A stretch of DNA of 64,000 bases from Saccharothrix saharensis (GCF_006716745.1 NZ_VFPP01000001.1:4526001-4590000); one strand, 5' to 3'; shown: positions 27,247-36,200, counted from the stretch's first letter. Numbers and translations are program-made. The notes: a model not told the origin generated them from the sequence alone.

Positions 27247-28154
27247 AAGGCAGGATGGACCGAGTGGACGAACAGCTGCGCGTAGGACTCATCGGTGCCG
27301 GCCCGTGGGCGACCGCGGTGCACGCACCGGGCATCGCCGACCACCCGGGCACCCGCCTGACGACCGTCTGGGCTCGCCGGGAGGAGGCGGCCGCCGAGCT
27401 GGCCGGGGCGCACGGCGCGACCGTCGCCAAGACCCCTCAGGACCTGATCTCGGAGGTCGACGCGGTCGCGTTCGCCGTGCCGCCGGAGGTGCAGGCCGAG
27501 ATCGCGACCCGGGCCGCCGAGCAGGGCAGGCACCTGGTCCTGGAGAAGCCGATCGCGGGCACCCTGGAGGACGCCGAACGGCTCGCCGACGCCGTCAAGG
27601 CGAACGGTGTCGCGTCCCTGGTGGTCCTCACCAAGCGCTACACCCCGGAGACCCGGGAACAGCTTGCCCAGCTCGAACAACAGGGCGGTTGGGTCGGCGG
27701 CAGCGCGCGCTGGCTCAACGGAGCGCTCCTCGGCGGTCCGTTCTCGAACTCGCCGTGGCGGCACGAGCGGGGTCCGTTGGACGACATCGGTCCGCACGCG
27801 TTCGACCTGCTCGACGCGACCCTGGGCACGATCACGGACGTCGTCGCGGCGAACGAGTCCGAGCGCGGGGTGTGGCAGATCGTGTTCCGGCACGAGGGCG
27901 GGGCGACGAGCGTGGCCACGATGACCATGACGTTGCCGCTCAACCCGAGCATCGCCGAGGTGATCGTCTACGGCGAGCACGGCCACCGGGTGCTGGCCGA
28001 CCGGGGTACGACGGCGTTGCAGGCGTTCACGAACCTGCTGGACGACTTCGTGGCCATGGTGGACAGCGGCACGACCGAGCACCCGCTGGACGTCCGCCGC
28101 GGCCTGCACCTGCAGCGGATCATCGACTTGGCGCGCAGGAAGGCGGAGGCGTGA
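27243..28154 (+). CDS. Gfo/Idh/MocA-family oxidoreductase
   Basis: 303 residues. The Rossmann fold starts VGLIGAGPWATAVHAPGI (about 13-30), and EKPIAGTLEDAERLA near 100-114 has the EKP signature that contacts NAD(P) and substrate. The C-terminal part (LNGALLGGPFSNSPWRHE, DDIGPHAFDLLDATLG) has the expected catalytic GPHAFD. ATG 27243 overlaps the upstream stop; ATG 27255 is an alternative. Substrate, probably a sugar or inositol derivative, is not readable. Overlaps the downstream TPR gene by four bases. Confidence 0.88.
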   Translation: MKGRMDRVDEQLRVGLIGAGPWATAVHAPGIADHPGTRLTTVWARREEAAAELAGAHGATVAKTPQDLISEVDAVAFAVPPEVQAEIATRAAEQGRHLVLEKPIAGTLEDAERLADAVKANGVASLVVLTKRYTPETREQLAQLEQQGGWVGGSARWLNGALLGGPFSNSPWRHERGPLDDIGPHAFDLLDATLGTITDVVAANESERGVWQIVFRHEGGATSVATMTMTLPLNPSIAEVIVYGEHGHRVLADRGTTALQAFTNLLDDFVAMVDSGTTEHPLDVRRGLHLQRIIDLARRKAEA

Positions 28155-29194
28155 GGTACCGGACGGACCCGGAGACGTTGCGCGAGGTCCCCGAAGACCC
28201 GGACGGCTTGACGGCCTGGCTGGACCGGCAACGCCCGACCACGCACGCGGAGTGGACCGAGGTCGGCCAGGCCGCACGTCTCCTCCACCGCCTGGACGAG
28301 GCGGAGCACGCGTTCCGGCAGGCCGACGACACCCCGGCGACGCGGCTGCGGTTGGCGCACGTGCACCAGTGGCAGGGCCGGTTCACCGAGGCCGACCGGG
28401 CGTTCGCCGACCTGCTCGACCACCCGGTCCTCGGCCACTTCGCCCACCAGCACGCGGGCAAGTCGCGCTACGACCAGGGCGACTGGCGTGCCGCCGAACG
28501 GCACTTCCAAGCCGCCCTCGACCTGCGTGGGGATCCGGAGCTGCGGGCGTCGAGCGAGCTGGCGCTGGACGCGGCAAACGCTTGCGCCACGGCCGCCGAG
28601 GTCGCCGTGGAGCTGCACCGGCTGATCCCGCCCGTACACCGGCACGGCGTGCGCTACCTGCACGGCGAACGCCCGCCGCACGCGCCGGTCCTGGCCGACC
28701 TGGCGAGCGTCCTCGCCCACGGCCCGATGCCGTTGCGAGCCGTGCAGGACGTGCACCGCTACCACCCGCACCTGGACGCCGCGCTGGCCGACGCGGACTG
28801 GCTGGTGGTCGAGGACGGCAAGGTCATCGCCACGCCGCGGTGCCGCGCGTTCCTGGAGATGGTCAACGAGGCGCACACGAGGGCCGCCGCCGACCTGTGG
28901 CCGTCACCGCCGGCGATCAAGGTCCCACCGGTGGACCACCCGATGAGCGCCGCCCACACCGGCGACACGCCCGGAGCACGCCTGTTCGACCAGCTCAGGG
29001 CCTTGCGGCAGCACCGGGGCGACGCGCATGCCGCCGCGTGGGCCGACGAGGGCATCGAGGTCCGGGACCTGCCCGCCGACGACCCGGTCCGCCGCCGGGT
29101 CGAAGCCGCCACGGACCGCAGAGCAGCTCGGCCCTACCGCCCCCTCACCAGGGACGACAGGGCCGAGCTGCGGGACGACCTGAAGAACCTCTAG
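28151..29194 (+). CDS. Tetratricopeptide-repeat protein
   Basis: 347 residues, GTG start inside the preceding stop. Helical TPR pairs run from about 30 to 150 (LLHRLDEAEHAFRQADD, VHQWQGRFTEADRAFADLLD, KSRYDQGDWRAAERHFQAAL). The C-terminal 190 residues do not show repeats and match nothing I recognise (YLHGERPPHAPVLADL, ARPYRPLTRDDRAELRDDL). The coupling suggests a shared job with the Gfo/Idh oxidoreductase. Convergent with the next gene, with a 4-base overlap. Confidence 0.75.
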   Translation: MRYRTDPETLREVPEDPDGLTAWLDRQRPTTHAEWTEVGQAARLLHRLDEAEHAFRQADDTPATRLRLAHVHQWQGRFTEADRAFADLLDHPVLGHFAHQHAGKSRYDQGDWRAAERHFQAALDLRGDPELRASSELALDAANACATAAEVAVELHRLIPPVHRHGVRYLHGERPPHAPVLADLASVLAHGPMPLRAVQDVHRYHPHLDAALADADWLVVEDGKVIATPRCRAFLEMVNEAHTRAAADLWPSPPAIKVPPVDHPMSAAHTGDTPGARLFDQLRALRQHRGDAHAAAWADEGIEVRDLPADDPVRRRVEAATDRRAARPYRPLTRDDRAELRDDLKNL

Positions 29195-30477
29195 CCGGGG
29201 TACTTCCCGTTCGTCGGCTTCGGCATCCCGTTGACGAACTCGGGGCCGCCGCCCGGCCACGACTGCTGCTCCCGCTGCGCCAGTTCCTCGTGCAGCTGCT
29301 GCAACAACGCTCGTTCCCGGTCGCTGAGCTTCGCGTCCACGGTCGGCGGGAGCGGAACGGAGGTGGGCGGCTGCCCGTCCGCCAACGCGGCCTGCAACGC
29401 GGCCAGGTCGTCCGGCCCGAGCTCCGTGGTGACCTCGGCCCGGGACAGCGGGTGGTCGTCCGGGAACGCGAACACCGGCGCGGGCGGCCGCTCCTCGACC
29501 ACGGGCGGCACCTCGGCGGGTGCCTCCTGGACGACGGGAACCTCCTCGACCCGTACCTCGGGCTCGCGGACCTCCTCGACGCGGATCTCCTCCACGTGGA
29601 CGTCGTCCACCCGGATCTCCTCCGCGCGGACTTCCTCCACGTGGACGTCCTCGACGCGGACGTCCTCGACCGGCTCCCGCACCGGCAACCGCTTCACCGG
29701 CTTGGGCGGGAACGGCTGCGCGCCCTCGTACGACTCGACGCGCGCCCGACGTGACTTGGAGCCGTTCTGGGGTTCCACCGGCACCGGTTCCGGCTCGACC
29801 ACCGGTGCCTGGTCCCGAGGTTCACCGTCGAACCACGTGGCCGAGTCCGGTGGTGGCTGGGGGCTGGTGGACCCGGACGGGAAGAACACCTCGCGCGCGG
29901 TCGTCACGGCCGCCGCGTGGTACTCGCCGAGCTGCGTGCCCACGGTCAGCACCTCGACCGCCGCGCGGATGCCCGCCTTGCGCAGCACGGTGTCCACCCG
30001 GTACGCGGTCGCGGGCGCGAAGCCCGACGGGCCGATGTCCACCAGGACGACGCGCTGCGGCAGCGGCCCGGGCGTCGCGCCGGCCGGGCTGGACCGCCAC
30101 GTGGCGCGGACACCGCGCACGTCGGGCAGCACCGACACGGTCTTGCCCAGCACCTCGCCGAGGCCTTCGGCCGGGTCGGAGTCCACGCTGAACCGGTGCT
30201 TGGCCACCGGCACCCGCTCCACCGCGAACAGCTTGTCGGCCAGCGACCGGTCGGAGCGGACCTCGGTCAGCAGCCAGCCCAGCTCGTGGCGCTCGTCCGA
30301 CGACACCGGGATGCGACCGGCCAGCAGGCAGCCGACGACCAGCTCCACGGCTCTGTCCAGCTCGGCGACCGCCAGCAGCTCCCGGGCCTGGGTCAACGCG
30401 TCGTCGTCGACACGGCCGGCCAACGCCAACAGGAGGTCGTGTAAACGGACGGGGAGTCCCACTCCGTCGTTCGTCAC
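29191..30477 (-). CDS. Unknown protein with a pentapeptide (V-x-V-E-E) repeat segment
   Basis: 428 residues. An N-terminal part (about 1-200) resembles the neighbouring 200-residue protein: a helical start (LHDLLLALAGRVDDDALTQ) and an alpha/beta part (VVLVDIGPSGFAPATAYRVDTVLRKAG, EVLTVGTQLGEYHAA). Then comes a Pro-rich linker, then residues about 270-312 with about nine units of five residues (VRVED, VHVEE, VRAEE, IRVDD), and a Pro-rich, acidic tail with a short coiled coil near 390-405 (RERALLQQLHEELAQ). There is no membrane segment. It is the last gene of the operon with DUF4177, RidA and the 200-residue paralogue. Function unknown. Confidence 0.65.
   Translation of the reverse strand: MTNDGVGLPVRLHDLLLALAGRVDDDALTQARELLAVAELDRAVELVVGCLLAGRIPVSSDERHELGWLLTEVRSDRSLADKLFAVERVPVAKHRFSVDSDPAEGLGEVLGKTVSVLPDVRGVRATWRSSPAGATPGPLPQRVVLVDIGPSGFAPATAYRVDTVLRKAGIRAAVEVLTVGTQLGEYHAAAVTTAREVFFPSGSTSPQPPPDSATWFDGEPRDQAPVVEPEPVPVEPQNGSKSRRARVESYEGAQPFPPKPVKRLPVREPVEDVRVEDVHVEEVRAEEIRVDDVHVEEIRVEEVREPEVRVEEVPVVQEAPAEVPPVVEERPPAPVFAFPDDHPLSRAEVTTELGPDDLAALQAALADGQPPTSVPLPPTVDAKLSDRERALLQQLHEELAQREQQSWPGGGPEFVNGMPKPTNGKYPG
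29542..29670 (-). repeat. 15-bp tandem repeats coding V-x-V-E-E units
   Basis: On the coding strand about nine 15-bp units of the form GTCGAGGACGTCCGC run in tandem inside the 428-residue gene. Unit length is constant and variation is mostly at third positions or between Glu and Asp and between Val and Ile, which points to selection for a Val/Glu surface pattern. Confidence 0.8.
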
Positions 30478-30515
30478 GCCTGTTCTCCTTCCGGCTCGCG
30501 CGGGAGCGCCGAGCT

Positions 30516-31118
30516 CTATACGGGCACCAGGTGCCCGTCGGCCTCAGCGCCGGTGCACACCAGCTCCGATGCCGCCAACGCCGCCCGGTGGTAGGGCGGC
30601 AGGTCCAGTCCGGCGGGCAGGACCTCCACGCAGGGGTCGTGCTCGCCGAGCGCCCGCAGCACGCGCTGGAGCTCACCGGTCAACCGGGCTGCGCCGGTCG
30701 TGGCGGTGACCAGGATCAGCCTCCTGGGTTCGCCCCCGCCCAGCCGCCACGAGGACCGGACTTCGCCGACCCCGAGGCGTCCCCGCAGGGTCGCTCCGAG
30801 CACCACGGTCGCGGAATCACCCATCGACACCCGATCGGGTGATTCCGGGGAGAAGGTGTAGCCGGATTCGGGCAGTTCGTCCAGCCCTTTGACAGAACTG
30901 ATCGTGGACCGGTCGGCCCCGTGCGGCACGAGGGCGTCGGCCAGCAGGCGCTGCTCGTGGTCCGTCAGCCCGATCCGGTCGTGCAGCAACGTGCGCGGCA
31001 GCGCCCGGGCGAGCACCGCGACGGCGTCCGTGGCGGCCCAGTCCCGGAACCTCCACAGCAGGTCGTCCGGCAGCCGCCCGGCCAGCCTCAGCAACAGCTC
31101 GTGGCACGTGTCCGACAT
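30516..31118 (-). CDS. Unknown protein, paralogue of the N-terminal half of the next gene
   Basis: 200 residues. Helical start (CHELLLRLAGRLPDDLLWRFRDW) and alpha/beta end (RLILVTATTGAARLTGELQRVL, CVEVLPAGLDLPPYHRAA) align with matching parts of the 428-residue product downstream, so the pair probably arose by tandem duplication. It starts 1 base after the RidA stop and is surely cotranscribed with it. No family recognised, no membrane segment, no catalytic motif seen. Confidence 0.65.
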   Translation of the reverse strand: MSDTCHELLLRLAGRLPDDLLWRFRDWAATDAVAVLARALPRTLLHDRIGLTDHEQRLLADALVPHGADRSTISSVKGLDELPESGYTFSPESPDRVSMGDSATVVLGATLRGRLGVGEVRSSWRLGGGEPRRLILVTATTGAARLTGELQRVLRALGEHDPCVEVLPAGLDLPPYHRAALAASELVCTGAEADGHLVPV

Positions 31119-31119
31119 C

Positions 31120-31578
31120 TCACTCCCCGATCTCGACGATCAGATCCACCTCGACCGGCGCGCCCAGCGGCAGCTCGGCGACGCCGACCGCGGCCCGAGC
31201 GTGCTGCCCGGCCTCGCCGAACACCTCGCCGAGCAGGTCGGACGCGCCGTTGACCACGGCGGGCTGGCCGGTGAAGCCGTCGGCGGAGGCGACGAAGCCG
31301 GTCAGCTTGACCACGCGGGTCACGGAGTCCAGCCCGACCAGCGCGTCGATGGCGGCCAACGCGTTCAGCGCGCACGTGCGGGCGTGGGCCTTGGCCTCCT
31401 CGGGGCTGATGTCGCCGCCGACCTTGCCGGTGGCCGCGAGGGAGCCCTGGACGAAGGGCAGCTGCCCGGAGGTGTAGACGAGCTGCCCGGTGCGCACGGC
31501 GGGCACGTAGGCCGCGACCGGCGCCGCGACCGGGGGCAGTTCGACACCCAACTCGGCCAGACGTGCCGTCCAACTCAT
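31120..31578 (-). CDS. RidA-family protein (reactive imine deaminase-like)
   Basis: 152 residues. The YjgF/YER057c/UK114 fold shows in RTGQLVYTSGQLPFVQG (29-45) and ALAAIDALVGLDSVTRVVKLTGFVAS (93-118). The usual catalytic Arg stretch CRAAV(G/A)V is here ARAAVGVAELPLGAPVEV; the Arg is kept while the Cys position is Ala, as in several actinobacterial paralogues. It may detoxify 2-aminoacrylate-type imines. Orthologous by place to Rv3678c. Overlaps the DUF4177 gene by four bases. Confidence 0.88.
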   Translation of the reverse strand: MSWTARLAELGVELPPVAAPVAAYVPAVRTGQLVYTSGQLPFVQGSLAATGKVGGDISPEEAKAHARTCALNALAAIDALVGLDSVTRVVKLTGFVASADGFTGQPAVVNGASDLLGEVFGEAGQHARAAVGVAELPLGAPVEVDLIVEIGE

Positions 31579-31730
31579 GCCTTGGGCCGCTTCAGGTAGG
31601 CGACGTGCTGCTCACCGCTCGGGTTCGGCAGCACGGTGACCAGCTCCCAGCCGTCCGCACCCCACTGGTCCAGGATCGCCTTGGTGGCGTGGATCAACAG
31701 CGGGACGGTCGCGTACTCCCACTTCTGCAT
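31575..31730 (-). CDS. Small DUF4177-like protein
   Basis: 51 residues: MQKWEYATVPLLIHATKAIL then DQWGADGWELVTVLPNP and HVAYLKRPKA, the classic KWEY...GWELV pattern of DUF4177. The gene is short but clear: start ATG 31730, stop overlapping the RidA start. TAGGCT lies 7 bases upstream on its strand (31743-31738), so the RidA operon appears to start here with a leaderless mRNA. It matches the small Rv3678A position. Function unknown. Confidence 0.85.
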   Translation of the reverse strand: MQKWEYATVPLLIHATKAILDQWGADGWELVTVLPNPSGEQHVAYLKRPKA

Positions 31731-31799
31731 GGGCCGCAGCCTAGCGGGACGGCGAACAGGGGCACCCTTCCGAGTACCCCCATTCGTGTCACGCCGTGC

Positions 31800-31982
31800 T
31801 CAGATACGAGCCTGCTTCACGTCCGCGAGGAACGCGGCGAACGCCTTCGCCCCGAACACCAGCGTCCCGCCGTCCCGGTTCTTGGTGTCCCGCACCCCGG
31901 TGACCCGGTCCGTCACCGCCAACTCGACGCACTGGGCGTCGGAACCGCTCCTGCTGCTCTTGCGCCATGTCTGGCCGATCAT
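31800..31982 (-). CDS. DUF397 small protein
   Basis: 60 residues with the DUF397 pattern: WRKSSRSGSDAQCVELAV near the start, VRDTKNRDGGTLVF and FAAFLADVK. In Streptomyces and relatives DUF397 genes pair with Scr1/DUF5753 XRE regulators and form a toxin-antitoxin-like or developmental switch. Overlaps the regulator stop by four bases. Confidence 0.92.
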   Translation of the reverse strand: MIGQTWRKSSRSGSDAQCVELAVTDRVTGVRDTKNRDGGTLVFGAKAFAAFLADVKQARI

Positions 31983-32836
31983 CTGTCTCCCAGCCTCTGC
32001 CGTACTGCCCCGATGAGGCTCACGGAGTCCTGCGCCGTGAGCGCGAGGCGCGCAGCGTCGTCCCAGACCGCTGACAGCACCTCGGCCTCTTCATCTTCTA
32101 CGGGCACCATCCCGGTCAGGGCTTCCACATAGGCGGCGCGCGGCTCGTCCGACTGGTCGAAGTCGAGCAGGAACATCGCCCCGACCTGGGCTCCGTAAGC
32201 CCCGGCCGCGTAGGGCAGGACCTGGATCGTCACGTTCGGCCGCCCCGCCATGGCCACGAGGTGGTCCAACTGCTCGGCCATCACCCCGGGGCCACCGACC
32301 AGGCGGCGGAGCGCGGCTTCGTCGATCAGGGCGTGGTACTCGACCGGGTTGTCCCTCGTCAGAGCCGCCTGTCGGTCGAATCGCTCGGCCGCCGCGTGCG
32401 AGTCCCAGCCCTCGCCGACGATCCGCCGACGCGCGGCACGCGCGAGGGCCTCGGCGTAGCCGGCGGTCTGGAGCAGCCCGGGGACCAACGCCGAGTCGAG
32501 GGTGCGTTCCCGCACCGCCTCCAACTCGTCCATCCGCAGGCGCTTGTAGCCGGCGGGCAGGTCGCGGGCGTGCTCGATGGCGTACGGGTCGACGTCGGCG
32601 ACCTCCCAGAGCTGGAGCGCCCGCGTCTTCTCCTCCGGGGTCGCGCCGATGACGTCGAGCACCATCGACAGCGCGGGCCAGCGCGCCAAGGCCTCGCCGG
32701 ACAGCATCCGGGTGATCGTCGGGCGGGACACGCGCGACTGCTTGACCACCTCGTCCACCTTCAGGCCGGACCTGTCCAGGATCGGGCGGATGTGACGTCC
32801 GAGGCGGCGCTTGCCCCGCGTCGAGCCGATAGCCAT
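31979..32836 (-). CDS. XRE regulator with Scr1/DUF5753 domain
   Basis: 285 residues. HTH at about 12-65 (VDEVVKQSRVSRPTITRMLSG), followed by the DUF5753 domain: RTLDSALVPGLLQTAGYAEALA near 110-131, then IDEAALRRLVGG and PNVTIQVLPYAAGAY. Pairs with the DUF397 gene. TAAGGT lies 6 bases before the start on its strand (32848-32843), so it is leaderless. The divergent 90-residue gene begins 96 bases away and may share control. Confidence 0.92.
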   Translation of the reverse strand: MAIGSTRGKRRLGRHIRPILDRSGLKVDEVVKQSRVSRPTITRMLSGEALARWPALSMVLDVIGATPEEKTRALQLWEVADVDPYAIEHARDLPAGYKRLRMDELEAVRERTLDSALVPGLLQTAGYAEALARAARRRIVGEGWDSHAAAERFDRQAALTRDNPVEYHALIDEAALRRLVGGPGVMAEQLDHLVAMAGRPNVTIQVLPYAAGAYGAQVGAMFLLDFDQSDEPRAAYVEALTGMVPVEDEEAEVLSAVWDDAARLALTAQDSVSLIGAVRQRLGDR

Positions 32837-32931
32837 TCGATCACCTTAACCACTGTCAGTGACGATTGATCGCCCGAACTTCACTCGTTCGATTTCGGGG
32901 ATTTGAACTGCTCGAACGCTAGCATTCAGCC

Positions 32932-33204
32932 ATGGAAGACGCAGAAGTGGTCGCGGAGGCACCGAAGCTGTTCGCGATCGTCCAGGAGGACGCCGAGGAC
33001 GGGTGGGTCGCGGCGTGGGGCCTGGACTTCGGGGACGGCACGGCGGAGGTCACGGGACCCGAGGGCGGTCCGGGCCTGCGGATCTCGACCACGAGCGCGG
33101 AGCGGGCGCTGTGGTACTTCGCGATCGACAAGACGGCGCGGGCGCGCCTGGTGTGGGTGGAGCGGGCCGAGGAGGTGATGCGGGAGCACCAAAGCGTGAC
33201 GTGA
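32932..33204 (+). CDS. Hypothetical 90-residue protein
   Basis: Acidic soluble protein (LFAIVQEDAEDGWVAAWGLD, RISTTSAERALWYFAID, RARLVWVERAEEVM). TAGCAT (32920-32925) is 6 bases before ATG 32932, so it has a leaderless promoter and is divergent from the Scr1-type regulator. No family recognised; the composition suggests a small binding or immunity-like protein, without further support. Confidence 0.6.
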   Translation: MEDAEVVAEAPKLFAIVQEDAEDGWVAAWGLDFGDGTAEVTGPEGGPGLRISTTSAERALWYFAIDKTARARLVWVERAEEVMREHQSVT

Positions 33205-33235
33205 CTGGCCGGTCACTCCGGGCTAGCTTGATCAC

Positions 33236-33487
33236 GTGGAAACGTGGCGGCTCGTCGCCACCGGCGCGTTCCTGCTGGGCGGGCTGGTGATGATCCTCGT
33301 CGGCATGGCGCAGGCGCGGGATCGCAAGGGGGCCAGGCGGTCCGACGTGAGGCGGGCGTTGCTGGTCGGAGCGGTGACCGTCGCGGTCGTGGCGGTGCTG
33401 ATCGCGTACGTGCTGCCGTCGGTCCTGGCCTGGGGCGTCGTCGCGGCGACCGCCATCGCGGTGGTGTTCGTCACCATGTGGGACTGA
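33236..33487 (+). CDS. Small membrane protein
   Basis: 83 residues, GTG start with TAGCTT at 33224-33229, 6 bases upstream. Three hydrophobic segments (about 7-24, 42-58, 63-80) with a basic loop RDRKGARRSDVRR. Function unknown; codirectional with the ATPase genes downstream. Confidence 0.7.
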   Translation: METWRLVATGAFLLGGLVMILVGMAQARDRKGARRSDVRRALLVGAVTVAVVAVLIAYVLPSVLAWGVVAATAIAVVFVTMWD

Positions 33488-33542
33488 CCGTGGCGGGCGG
33501 CGTGGCCAGCGGTTCTCAGGCCGGCGCGCATAGGCTGATCCG

Positions 33543-34535
33543 GTGAACGGCTGGACCGACGAACTCGCGCGTGCGCGGTTGCACGTGGTGACGGGCAAGG
33601 GCGGGACCGGCAAGACCACGGTCGCCGCCGCGCTCGCGCTGGCGCTGGCCACCGGCGGACGGCGCGTGCTGCTGGTGGAGGTGGAGAACCGGCAGGGCAT
33701 CGCGCAGCTGTTCGACCGGCCGCCGCTGCCCTACTCCGAGGAGCGGATCGCGTCCGCGCCCGGTGGCGGCGAGGTGCGCGCGCTCGCCGTGGACCCCGAG
33801 GCGGCGCTGCTCGAGTACCTCGACATGTTCTACAACCTCGGCTTCGCCGGCCGGACGTTGAAGAAGATGGGCGCGATCGAGTTCGCCACCACCCTCGCCC
33901 CCGGCCTGCGGGACGTGCTGCTCACCGGCAAGGTCAAGGAGTGCGTGCGCCGCGCGGGCAAGACCGGGCGGCACGAGTACGACGCCGTCGTGCTCGACGC
34001 GCCGCCGACCGGCCGGGTGGTCCGGTTCCTGGACGTCACCAGGGCCATGGCCGACCTCGCCAAGGTCGGGCCGATCAAGGGCCAGAGCGAGGGCGTGGTG
34101 AAGCTGCTGCACTCCGGCGACACGGCGGTGCACCTGGTGGCGCTGCTGGAGGAGATGCCGGTGCGCGAGACGTTGGACGCGGTGGCCGAGCTGGACGCCG
34201 CGGACCTGCGGCCCGGCGCGGTGTTCGTGAACCGGGTCAGCCCGCCGCGGCTGCCCGCGCGGTCGGTCACGTCGGCGTCCGAGGGGCGGGTCGACGCCGG
34301 GCGGGTGCGTGCCGGGCTGGCGGCGGCGGGCCTCGACGTGGACGTCGACGTGCTGGACGGGCTGGTCGAGCAGACCGTGGAGCACGCGTTGCGCATCCGC
34401 ATGGAGGAACGGGCGAAGGACAAGCTCGCCGAGTCGGACCTGCCGACGCTGGAGCTGCCCGAGCTGACCGACGGGGTGGACGTGGCCGCGCTCTACGAGC
34501 TGGCCGAGGTGCTGGTCGCGCGAGGTGTGCGGTGA
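33543..34535 (+). CDS. ArsA/GET3-like ATPase, subunit 1 (Rv3679-like)
   Basis: 330 residues, GTG start with TAGGCT at 33531-33536, 6 bases upstream. The deviant Walker [15 protein letters not shown] (17-30) includes the signature Lys before GG, and [15 protein letters not shown] is the switch II/Walker B part near 150. In M. tuberculosis Rv3679 and Rv3680 form a heteromeric GET3-like ATPase linked to antibiotic and redox tolerance. The stop overlaps the next gene (GTGA), so the two are made together. Confidence 0.92.
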   Translation: MNGWTDELARARLHVVTGKGGTGKTTVAAALALALATGGRRVLLVEVENRQGIAQLFDRPPLPYSEERIASAPGGGEVRALAVDPEAALLEYLDMFYNLGFAGRTLKKMGAIEFATTLAPGLRDVLLTGKVKECVRRAGKTGRHEYDAVVLDAPPTGRVVRFLDVTRAMADLAKVGPIKGQSEGVVKLLHSGDTAVHLVALLEEMPVRETLDAVAELDAADLRPGAVFVNRVSPPRLPARSVTSASEGRVDAGRVRAGLAAAGLDVDVDVLDGLVEQTVEHALRIRMEERAKDKLAESDLPTLELPELTDGVDVAALYELAEVLVARGVR

Positions 34536-35650
34536 ACCGGCTGGACGTCGACGCGCTGCTGGACAACCCGGAGACCCGGGTGCTGGTGTGCTGCGGATCC
34601 GGTGGCGTCGGGAAGACGACCACGGCGGCGGCGCTGGCCGTGCGCGCCGCCGAACGCGGCCGGCGCGCCGTCGTGCTCACCATCGACCCGGCACGGCGGC
34701 TGGCGCAGTCGCTGGGCCTCGGGGAGCTGGACAACCAGCCACGGCGGGTCGACGCGTTGCGGGCCGACCGGGGCGAGCTGCACGCGATGATGCTGGACAT
34801 GCGCCGCACGTTCGACGACATGGTGTGGCAGCACGCCGGTCGGGAGCGGGCCGAGCAGATTCTGGCGAACCCGTTCTACCAGACGATCTCCACGTCGTTC
34901 TCCGGCACGCAGGAGTACATGGCGATGGAGAAGCTGGGCCAACTGGTCGAACGCGACGAGTGGGACCTGATCGTCGTGGACACGCCGCCGAGCCGGTCGG
35001 CGCTGGACTTCCTGGACGCGCCGCAGCGACTGTCGACGGTGCTCGACGGCAAGCTGATCCGGATGCTGTCGGCGCCCGCCCGGGCGGGCGGGCGCGGCAT
35101 CCGCAAGATCGTGGGCGCGGGCTTCGGCCTGTTCACCAAAGCCGTGTCCACCATCGTCGGCGGCCAACTCCTGCAGGACGCGTCGACGTTCGTGCAGGCG
35201 TTCGACAGCATGTTCGGTGGCTTCCGGCAACGCGCCCAGGCCACCTATGAGCTGCTGCGATCACCCGGAACCGGTTTTCTGGTGGTCGCGGCGGCGGAAC
35301 CGGACGCGTTGCGCGAGGCCAGCTACTTCGTCGAGCGGTTGAGCGCGGAACGGATGCCGTTGACCGGCCTGGTCGCGAACCGGACGCACCCGGTGCTGGC
35401 CCCCTTGCCGGCACCCGGTGCGTTGGCGGCGGCGGACCGGCTCGAGCGCACTGGGGACGCCCCGCTGGCTGCCGCGGTGTTGCGGGTGCACGCGGACCGC
35501 GTGGCCGTCGCCGATCGGGAGAAGCGACTGCTCGCGCGATTCACCCGTGCGCACCCTGGTGTTCCGCTGATCGGAGTACCCGCGCTCCCCACCGACGTGC
35601 ACGACCTGGACGGCCTGCACGAGATCGGTCGGAGGTTGGCGGGCGAGTAG
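34532..35650 (+). CDS. ArsA/GET3-like ATPase, subunit 2 (Rv3680-like)
   Basis: 372 residues, GTG start within the stop of subunit 1. Walker [15 protein letters not shown] (about 22-35) lacks the signature Lys of the GKGGxGKT form, and [15 protein letters not shown] is the switch II part near 150. There is a longer alpha-helical substrate-side region ([32 protein letters not shown]) than in subunit 1. The Lys difference suggests an asymmetric ATPase. Convergent with whiB4. Confidence 0.92.
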   Translation: MNRLDVDALLDNPETRVLVCCGSGGVGKTTTAAALAVRAAERGRRAVVLTIDPARRLAQSLGLGELDNQPRRVDALRADRGELHAMMLDMRRTFDDMVWQHAGRERAEQILANPFYQTISTSFSGTQEYMAMEKLGQLVERDEWDLIVVDTPPSRSALDFLDAPQRLSTVLDGKLIRMLSAPARAGGRGIRKIVGAGFGLFTKAVSTIVGGQLLQDASTFVQAFDSMFGGFRQRAQATYELLRSPGTGFLVVAAAEPDALREASYFVERLSAERMPLTGLVANRTHPVLAPLPAPGALAAADRLERTGDAPLAAAVLRVHADRVAVADREKRLLARFTRAHPGVPLIGVPALPTDVHDLDGLHEIGRRLAGE

Positions 35651-35664
35651 CGGAGCCCGGTCGG

Positions 35665-35955
35665 CTACCCGACCTTGGACTCCTCGTGGTGCTCCTGACG
35701 TGCGGTGTCGAGGAGCTCGTGCCATGAGGTGACGTCCGGGCGACGCCGCAGCAGCGCCCGCCGTTCACGCTCGGTCATACCGCCCCAGACACCGAACTCG
35801 ATCCGGTTGTCCAGTGCCTCGGCCAGGCACTCGGTGCGCACCGGGCAACCCAGGCACACCACCTTGGCCTTGCGCTGCTCCGCACCGCGGACGAAGAGCT
35901 GGTCCGGCTCCTCATCACGGCACGACGCCTTGATCCGCCAATCCCCCTGCTGCAT
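35665..35955 (-). CDS. whiB4: WhiB-family iron-sulfur regulator (WhiB4-like)
   Basis: 96 residues. Four Cys ligands at 12, 34, 37 and 43 (VVCLGCPVRTEC) for a 4Fe-4S cluster, the turn FGVWGGMTERERRALLRR (54-71) and a basic tail for DNA. Position next to the ArsA pair and ponA2 is that of WhiB4 (Rv3681c), a redox sensor in mycobacteria. The symbol is by position and family. Confidence 0.9.
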   Translation of the reverse strand: MQQGDWRIKASCRDEEPDQLFVRGAEQRKAKVVCLGCPVRTECLAEALDNRIEFGVWGGMTERERRALLRRRPDVTSWHELLDTARQEHHEESKVG

Positions 35956-36200
35956 ATCTCCCCCACCTCAGTTCACACAGTGTCCAGACTTCCTAAATCC
36001 GCCACACCCCTGCCGCGGATGCCGTAGGCTCACCAACGAGTGGTCATGCCGTGGGCTGCTGTCTTGGACAGTGACGGACTGTAGAGCCTTCCGGTTCCAC
36101 CTCCAACCCTGGGTTGCCCACCTGTTACCTGTCTTGAGTACGAGTACTCATCCTGGGTAATCAACTGTGCGCGATCTCGATCACCTCTTCAGGTGCCGCG

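Noticed and set aside
29231..30709. Plus-strand Ser/Thr-rich frame opposite the V-x-V-E-E repeat gene
   Set aside because: The apparent Ser/Thr repeats are the reverse complement of the 15-bp repeats; no ribosome site, and the operon runs on the minus strand.
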